A stretch of DNA of 11,072 nucleotides. It comes from Chloroflexota bacterium (GTDB lineage Bacteria > Chloroflexota > Anaerolineae > Anaerolineales > UBA4823). The DNA is taken from assembly GCA_023395675.1 (NCBI GenBank), contig JAEWYL010000267.1, forward strand, positions 1 through 11,072, given 5' to 3'. The position numbers and the translations under genes were made by a program. This document shows, piece by piece, positions 7,262 through 11,072 of this stretch (positions within the stretch are counted from its first letter, which is position 1; every line of letters begins with the position of its first letter). The notes under the pieces were generated by a model. The model made no database searches. It saw only the letters and a list, made by a program, of their open reading frames with translations, and was not told the origin of the DNA.

Positions 7262-8653
7262 TCAGTCCTGGGCGCCCACAAGCGAGGGGAAGGTCTCGCG
7301 CGGCTCTACCGGCGGTTCAACCGCGCCGGGCACTACCCTGGCATACTTGGCCAGCAAGTAGACGTCTGCAAAAGCCAGGACTCCATAGACCAGGGTGAAC
7401 ACGACCAGGGAGAGCAGCACCTCGCCCCCGGTCACGGTCGGAGAGATAGCGTGCTCGATTTTCATCAGGCCAAAGACCACCCAGGGTGAACGGCCCAGCT
7501 CGGTCATCAACCAGCCGGAGGTCGTGGCAAGGTAGGGCAAGATCATGGCCCAGGTGAAAATCTTCAGCGCTACCGGTCTCTTCTCGAAGAGCTCCCCCAT
7601 CACCAGGAACAGGGCATAAACAGCCAGCCCCAGCATGGCAAAACCGGCCCCAACCATGATTCTGAAGGTCCAGTAGGTGATCGCCACCGGCGGGATGTAG
7701 TTCCCCTCTCCGTATTGCGCCACATATTCCGCCTGCAAGTCGTAGATCCCCTTGACCTCCCCGTCGAGCTGGTTGTAGGCCAGCAGACTGAGAAGGCGCG
7801 GGAGGCGGAGAGCGACGACGTCCCGGCGCTGCGACAGGTCTCCGATGGTGAGCACCGAGAATGAAGCCGGGTCTTCGGTGTTCCACAGGGCTTCGGCCGC
7901 GGCCATCTTCATCGGCTGGGTCTCCACCATGTGCTGAGCCTGGGAATGGCCGTTAAGGATGACCAGGATAACGGCAATCACCCCCACAGTGGCCGCAACC
8001 TGGAAAGAACGCCGGAACAGCTCGGGATGGGTTTTGCGCAGCAGGTGGTAAGCGCTGATGCCCATGACGAAAAAGGCTGCGGTGGTAAAACCGGCTGATA
8101 CGGTATGGGGAAACTGCACCCAGACGTTGGGGTTCAAGATCAGGGCGAAGAAATCCGTCATCTCCGCCCGTCCGTTCTGGATGGCGTACCCCACCGGCTG
8201 CTGCATGAAGGAGTTGGCGATCAGGATCCACAAGGCAGAAACATTCGATCCGATCGCCACCAGCCAGATTGCGGCTGCGTGCAGGCCTTTCGAAAGCTTT
8301 TCCCAGCCGAAGATCCACACGCCCAGGAAAGTCGACTCCAGGAAAAATGCCAGCAGCGCCTCGATCGCCAGCGGCGCGCCGAAGATGTCTCCGACGAAGC
8401 GCGAATATTCCGACCAGTTCATCCCGAACTGAAACTCCTGGACGATGCCGGTCACTACCCCCAGGGCAAAGTTAATGACGAACAGCTTGCCCCAGAACTT
8501 CGTCATCTGCTTGTAAACTTCGCGTCCTGTGCGGACGTACAGGGTCTCCATAACGGCGACCAGGATGGAGAGCCCCAGGGTGAGCGGGACAAAGAAAAAA
8601 TGGTAAACGGTGGTTGCTGCAAATTGAAGTCGGGCCAACAAGATCGGGTCCAT
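7262..8653 (-). CDS. cydA: cytochrome bd quinol oxidase subunit I
   Basis: 463 residues from the ATG at 8653; an in-frame GTG at 8659 is too close to the ribosome binding site. CydA carries the haems and the quinol site. By alignment of motifs with E. coli I place H18 (active-site haem ligand, E. coli His19), E98 and E106 in LAIEALLAFFLESTFLG (Glu99, Glu107), H183 and M333 (the haem b558 pair His186, Met393) and E385 (Glu445); the 52-residue spacing from Met to Glu matches. K249 and E254 match the quinol-loop Lys252 and Glu257. The protein is about 60 residues shorter than E. coli CydA (522), consistent with the short Q-loop type. The usual GRQPW reads GRSPW here (387-391). A hydrophilic tail with several prolines (440-463) ends the protein. 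Co-transcription with cydB is near certain. Confidence 0.97.
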   Translation of the reverse strand: MDPILLARLQFAATTVYHFFFVPLTLGLSILVAVMETLYVRTGREVYKQMTKFWGKLFVINFALGVVTGIVQEFQFGMNWSEYSRFVGDIFGAPLAIEALLAFFLESTFLGVWIFGWEKLSKGLHAAAIWLVAIGSNVSALWILIANSFMQQPVGYAIQNGRAEMTDFFALILNPNVWVQFPHTVSAGFTTAAFFVMGISAYHLLRKTHPELFRRSFQVAATVGVIAVILVILNGHSQAQHMVETQPMKMAAAEALWNTEDPASFSVLTIGDLSQRRDVVALRLPRLLSLLAYNQLDGEVKGIYDLQAEYVAQYGEGNYIPPVAITYWTFRIMVGAGFAMLGLAVYALFLVMGELFEKRPVALKIFTWAMILPYLATTSGWLMTELGRSPWVVFGLMKIEHAISPTVTGGEVLLSLVVFTLVYGVLAFADVYLLAKYARVVPGAVEPPVEPRETFPSLVGAQD

Positions 8654-8660
8654 GTGCACA

Positions 8661-8670
8661 CTCCCCTTTT
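8661..8670 (-). promoter_or_regulatory. ribosome binding site of cydA, decides the start
   Basis: Minus-strand AAAAGGGGAG ends 7 nt before the ATG at 8653 and only 1 nt before the in-frame GTG at 8659. The ATG is therefore the start, giving the family-typical N-terminus MDPILLARLQF. Confidence 0.75.
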
Positions 8671-8686
8671 GCGAAAGGATGGATGG

Positions 8687-8746
8687 TTATAAACGGCTGG
8701 ATGAATTGAGTGTTTTAACTATGCTGGATGGCTCGCCAAACTGCAT
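8687..8746 (-). CDS. candidate 19-residue leader ORF upstream of cydA
   Basis: An ATG at 8746 opens a short frame, MQFGEPSSIVKTLNSSSRL, ending at TAA 33 nt before the cydA ATG. It is preceded by AGGGAGGT, close to the ideal Shine-Dalgarno, with 6 nt to the ATG; this is a better site than that of cydA. Five of 19 residues are serine, in SS and SSS runs, and the 8-mer CATCCAGC occurs twice with a period of 27 bp. The peptide is not hydrophobic, so it is not a CydX-like small subunit. It could be a regulatory leader peptide, a translational enhancer for cydA, or chance. I do not recognise a homologue. Confidence 0.4.
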   Translation of the reverse strand: MQFGEPSSIVKTLNSSSRL

Positions 8747-8752
8747 AAATGA

Positions 8753-8758
8753 CCTCCC
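8753..8758 (-). promoter_or_regulatory. strong Shine-Dalgarno ahead of the leader ORF
   Basis: Minus-strand GGGAGG, within AGGGAGGT, lies 6 nt before an ATG at 8746 and about 100 nt ahead of cydA. It is too far away to serve cydA itself. A 5-bp hairpin, TTCGG/CCGAA (8762-8766/8771-8775), sits just upstream. Confidence 0.5.
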
Positions 8759-8804
8759 TTTTTCGGATGACCGAAGACCATATCGCTTCAAGCTGGCTTT
8801 AGTC

Positions 8805-9254
8805 TTATCCCCCCCGGGATGAAAGAACGGCTGCGGATTGTTTTTGGATGCCCTCGGCGGCCAGCTCATCCAGCCTGGCGCTCTCCAGTTCCCTGGCCAT
8901 GCCCGCCTGCAGGCGCGCCCAGCGCGCGTTCACGGGGCAGAGCGGGTTGAGCGGGCAGTCGTGTGGGGCATCCAGGCAGTCTGAGATCATCAGCGGCCCC
9001 TCGATCGCCTCCCAGATATGGAGCAGGTTGATCTCCCCGGCCGGACGGGCAAGCTGCAGCCCGCCTGCCGGACCGGTGAAGGTCGTGATCAGCCGGGCTT
9101 TGGACAGATCCGCGATAATACGCTGCAGAAACGGGCGAGGGACGAGCATCTCATTCTGGATAACCCCGGTTGAAATGCGAGAGCCGACCGGGCGCTTGGC
9201 CAGGGCCAGCATCACCCGCACTGCGTAATCTGTACGGCGGTTAATTCTCATCAT
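8805..9254 (-). CDS. Rrf2-family transcriptional regulator, probably Fe-S sensing
   Basis: 149 residues from the ATG at 9254 (MMRINRRTDYAVRVMLALA); a second ATG at 9251 is nearly as good. GGAG lies 9 nt before the first. Rrf2 proteins are dimeric winged-helix repressors or activators. The recognition region is about residues 27-60, the wing GPAGGLQLARP is at 61-71, and WEAIEGPL is at 81-88. Three cysteines, C93, C100 and C106, have spacing C-x6-C-x5-C, in the place where IscR and NsrR bind an Fe-S cluster. This suggests sensing of NO, oxygen, redox state or iron supply, but the ligand cannot be told from sequence. Being on the same strand 151 bp upstream of cydA, it most likely controls the bd oxidase genes and may be co-transcribed with them. 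The upstream TTG at 9293 would add 13 residues unlike the family start and lacks support. Confidence 0.9.
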   Translation of the reverse strand: MMRINRRTDYAVRVMLALAKRPVGSRISTGVIQNEMLVPRPFLQRIIADLSKARLITTFTGPAGGLQLARPAGEINLLHIWEAIEGPLMISDCLDAPHDCPLNPLCPVNARWARLQAGMARELESARLDELAAEGIQKQSAAVLSSRGG

Positions 9255-9298
9255 CAGCCCGTACTCCAAAGTGCGACAAAACACGAATAACAATTACT

Positions 9299-9328
9299 TT
9301 TATAGTAAACATCTACCCATATAGTAAA
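9299..9328 (-). promoter_or_regulatory. candidate promoter of the rrf2 gene
   Basis: On the minus strand TTTACT (9323-9328) and TATAAA (9299-9304) are separated by 18 nt, giving a start site near 9292 and a leader of about 38 nt. An alternative pairing in the same place is TTGTTT (9326-9331) with TACTAT (9302-9307), also 18 nt apart. The promoter lies within the tandem repeat, which would suit autoregulation. Confidence 0.4.
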
Positions 9329-9330
9329 CA
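9301..9330. repeat. tandem 11-bp direct repeat over the rrf2 promoter
   Basis: TATAGTAAACA occurs exactly twice, at 9301-9311 and 9320-9330, with a period of 19 bp, near two helical turns. Both copies fall inside the likely rrf2 promoter, as expected of an operator. Known Rrf2 operators are usually inverted repeats, so the binding protein is uncertain. Confidence 0.5.
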
Positions 9331-9340
9331 ATTCGCCCTG

Positions 9341-9354
9341 CCCGGTCAACCGGG
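9341..9354. other. 14-bp dyad upstream of the rrf2 promoter
   Basis: CCCGGT-CA-ACCGGG is a perfect 6-2-6 inverted repeat about 10-15 bp upstream of the likely -35. The 2-nt centre is too small for an RNA loop at full length, so a DNA-binding dimer site is more natural. There is no A/T run suited to a terminator on the transcribed side. Confidence 0.3.
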
Positions 9355-9383
9355 AAAACTCATATTCTGGCGAATGACTTTTA

Positions 9384-9399
9384 TCACGTGAAGTGTCAC
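9384..9399. other. TCACGTGA palindrome overlapping a GTGA-N4-TCAC dyad
   Basis: An 8-bp perfect palindrome (9384-9391) shares its right half with GTGA (9388-9391), four bases, TCAC (9396-9399). The half-sites recall Crp/Fnr-type or Rex-type boxes, but the 4-bp gap differs from the 6-bp gap of both Crp and Rex core sites and the bases differ from Fnr. I see no other content in 9355-9434. Confidence 0.25.
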
Positions 9400-9434
9400 C
9401 CGCTCAACCAATAAAACCCCGGCTGCCGCCGATT

Positions 9435-9473
9435 AAATAACAAAGGATGCGAGGCATTATCTGCTCGCATCCT
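9435..9473 (-). terminator. intrinsic terminator after the alpha-glucan phosphorylase
   Basis: On the minus strand AGGATGCGAG (9464-9473) pairs perfectly with CTCGCATCCT (9444-9453) around a 10-nt loop, and TTGTTATTT follows (9443-9435). It begins about 22 nt after the phosphorylase stop and separates that gene from the rrf2-cyd region. Confidence 0.75.
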
Positions 9474-9495
9474 CTGCTTTGATCAGCGGTTGGAA

Positions 9496-11072
9496 TTACT
9501 CGGTTTCAGCCAGGGTTTCGGGCTGGGAGGTCCCGTTCGTCGCGCCGCCGGCGGCCTCCCCTTTCGGGATGAAACCGGACCCTTCCCCGGCCTGCAGCGG
9601 CGGAAGGTACATCCGCTCCAGGTATTCTTTCACCATCCGGCGCATACTGAACTGCGGGGCCAGAGTTCTGATGGATTCCTTCATACGCGCAATCCACTCG
9701 CCGGGCAGCCCATCGGAGGAGCGCTCCTGGTAGAACAGGGGGATGATCTCGTTCTCAAGGGTATTGTAAAGGCTCTCTGCGTCCGTCCGGTCCTGCGTGC
9801 CTTCATCGGTATAATCCGTATCCAGGCCGATAGCCCAGCCGTTCTGCCCGTTGTAACCCTCACGCCACCAGCCGTCCAGGACCGAGAAGTTCAGCACACC
9901 GTTGATCGCCGCCTTCTGCCCGGAAGTGCCCGAGGCTTCGTTTGGCCGGCGAGGGGTGTTGAGCCAGACATCCACACCCTGGATCAGGTAGCGCGCCAGG
10001 TTCATATCATACCCTTCGAGGAAGACCAGCCGCCCGCCGCTCTCGGAGCGCTTGACTATGCGGTAGACTTCCTGGATCAGCATTTTCCCGCCTTCGTGGT
10101 CAGGATGTGATTTTCCGGCAAAAATTATCTGCACCGGCATCCCGGGCCTGTTAATGATGCGGGTCAGCCGCTCCACATCGCTGAGGATCAGGTTGGCGCG
10201 CTTGTACGGGGCAAAGCGGCGGGCAAAACCGATCGTCAGGGCATAGGGGTTCAGCATCACGCCGGAGGCCAGCACCTGCACCGGGCGTGAATCTCCTCGC
10301 AGCCACTGGCGCCGCGCGTACTCACGCACATAGGCAACCAGCTTGCGCTTCAAGTGCTGGCGCACCGCCCAGAGCTGATCGTCGGGAATGTTATTCACCA
10401 GGTCCCACAGTTCGGCTTCATCCACGTGCTCGGCCCAATCGGGGCCCAGGTAGCGTGCGTACAGGTGGTTCAATCTGCGCGCCAGCCAGGTGCCCGGATG
10501 GATACCGTTGGTGATATAGGAGATGGGAACGTCTTCCTCGCGCCGGTCAGGCCACAGGAAGTTCCACATCCGCCGGGTAATCTGGCCGTGCAGCTCGGAA
10601 ACCGCATTCCGTCCTCTGGACAGGCGCAGCGCCAGCACCGGCATGCTGAAGGTGTCTCCCCAGGAGATTGTATGCCGGGCCAGATCCACAAACCCTTCCC
10701 GGGTCAGGCCCAGCTCAGGCCACATGTGCGAGAAATATTTATCCACCAGCCACAGCGGAAATTCATCGTTGCCGGCAGGCACCGGGGTGTGCGTGGTGAA
10801 AATATTGGAAGCGCGCACCTGCTCCATGGCAGCTTCAAGGGCGACCCCGTTGTTCACCAGCTCACGAATCCGCTCCAGCACCAGGAAGGCCGAATGGCCT
10901 TCGTTCATATGGAAGACGTCCGGGTTGTAACCCATCAACCGCAGGGCGCGCAGCCCGCCGATCCCCAGCAGGATCTCCTGCGAAATGCGCACGTCCAGAT
11001 CGCTAGAATACAGGCGGGAGGAGAGCGCCCGGTCACCCGGGGAGTTTTCCTCCACATTGGTGTCCAGCAGGT
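9496..11072 (-). CDS. glgP: alpha-glucan (glycogen) phosphorylase, C-terminal part (runs off right edge)
   Basis: The minus frame is open from the right edge to TAA at 9496-9498, giving about 525 residues of a protein expected to be about 850 long; the start is outside. It releases glucose 1-phosphate from storage glucan using phosphate and PLP. GT35 motifs follow in order: LLDTNVEENSP, HMNEGHSAFL, FTTHTPVPAGND, TNGIHPGTW, GFARRFAPYKRA and FLEGYDMNLARY. These lead to the PLP motif EASGTSGQKAAINGV, whose Lys codon is at 9913-9915. The pattern is that of the short bacterial/archaeal phosphorylases (TIGR02094-like) rather than E. coli GlgP. The last 30-35 residues after YLERMYLPP are a low-complexity Gly/Ala/Thr/Glu tail. 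A terminator follows. No link to the cyd genes is evident. Confidence 0.95.
   Translation of the reverse strand, partial: LLDTNVEENSPGDRALSSRLYSSDLDVRISQEILLGIGGLRALRLMGYNPDVFHMNEGHSAFLVLERIRELVNNGVALEAAMEQVRASNIFTTHTPVPAGNDEFPLWLVDKYFSHMWPELGLTREGFVDLARHTISWGDTFSMPVLALRLSRGRNAVSELHGQITRRMWNFLWPDRREEDVPISYITNGIHPGTWLARRLNHLYARYLGPDWAEHVDEAELWDLVNNIPDDQLWAVRQHLKRKLVAYVREYARRQWLRGDSRPVQVLASGVMLNPYALTIGFARRFAPYKRANLILSDVERLTRIINRPGMPVQIIFAGKSHPDHEGGKMLIQEVYRIVKRSESGGRLVFLEGYDMNLARYLIQGVDVWLNTPRRPNEASGTSGQKAAINGVLNFSVLDGWWREGYNGQNGWAIGLDTDYTDEGTQDRTDAESLYNTLENEIIPLFYQERSSDGLPGEWIARMKESIRTLAPQFSMRRMVKEYLERMYLPPLQAGEGSGFIPKGEAAGGATNGTSQPETLAETE

Noticed and set aside
8654..8659. GTG at 8659 as the cydA start
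   Set aside because: Only 1 nt separates it from the Shine-Dalgarno, and the family N-terminus begins at the ATG at 8653.
8687..8869. 60-codon frame that contains the 19-codon leader ORF
   Set aside because: Its first two thirds overlap rrf2 out of frame and nothing supports the upstream start. Only the internal ATG at 8746 has a ribosome binding site.
9255..9293. 13-residue N-terminal extension of the Rrf2 protein from a TTG
   Set aside because: It starts essentially at the predicted transcription start, and family members begin at MRINRRTDYA or nearby.
1..11072. tRNA, rRNA, CRISPR arrays, transposases, integrases, known riboswitches
   Set aside because: I looked in all intergenic stretches and saw no cloverleaf, regularly spaced repeat array, mobile-element gene or recognisable riboswitch core.

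Overview
The window is about 11 kb of GC-rich bacterial DNA with ordinary gene density. It holds six protein-coding genes of recognisable family, two of them cut by the window edges, plus one candidate short leader ORF. Nothing marks it as phage, plasmid, integron or CRISPR. A short-form alpha-glucan phosphorylase, a one-polypeptide CydDC transporter, an M29 aminopeptidase and an oxidoreductase of the SAGTER type together suggest a Chloroflexota (Anaerolineae-like) genome. That placement is inference from remembered protein resemblance, not a search.

Layout, left to right. Positions 1-1027 (minus) carry the N-terminal part of a zinc-type/bi-domain oxidoreductase that leaves the left edge. Positions 1028-1245 are a divergent promoter region with a perfect TATAAT on each strand and an 11-bp inverted repeat. 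Positions 1246-2355 (plus) encode an M29 metallo-aminopeptidase, the only plus-strand gene. It converges on, and overlaps by 16 bp, the end of cydDC (2340-6077, minus), a 1245-residue fusion of both halves of the cytochrome bd assembly exporter. Upstream of cydDC on the minus strand lie a 134-bp gap with two hairpins, cydB (6212-7246), cydA (7262-8653), a candidate 19-codon leader ORF (8687-8746) and an Rrf2-family Fe-S regulator (8805-9254). Positions 9255-9495 hold the regulator's promoter, a tandem direct repeat, short dyads and a terminator. A glycogen/alpha-glucan phosphorylase (9496 to beyond 11072, minus) runs in from the right edge.

The core of the window is a self-contained cytochrome bd module. 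CydA and CydB form the quinol oxidase, CydDC is the ABC exporter needed to assemble it, and the Rrf2 protein with three clustered cysteines is well placed to switch the module in response to nitric oxide, oxygen, redox or iron. Such a module suits an organism that meets low or fluctuating oxygen. The phosphorylase (storage glucan breakdown), the aminopeptidase and the oxidoreductase look like unrelated neighbours.

I did not find a clearly undescribed system. The points most worth checking are the leader ORF with a very strong ribosome binding site ahead of cydA, the tandem TATAGTAAACA repeat over the rrf2 promoter, the hairpins between cydB and cydDC, the 11-bp inverted repeat around the aminopeptidase leader, and the stop-overlapping convergent gene pair.
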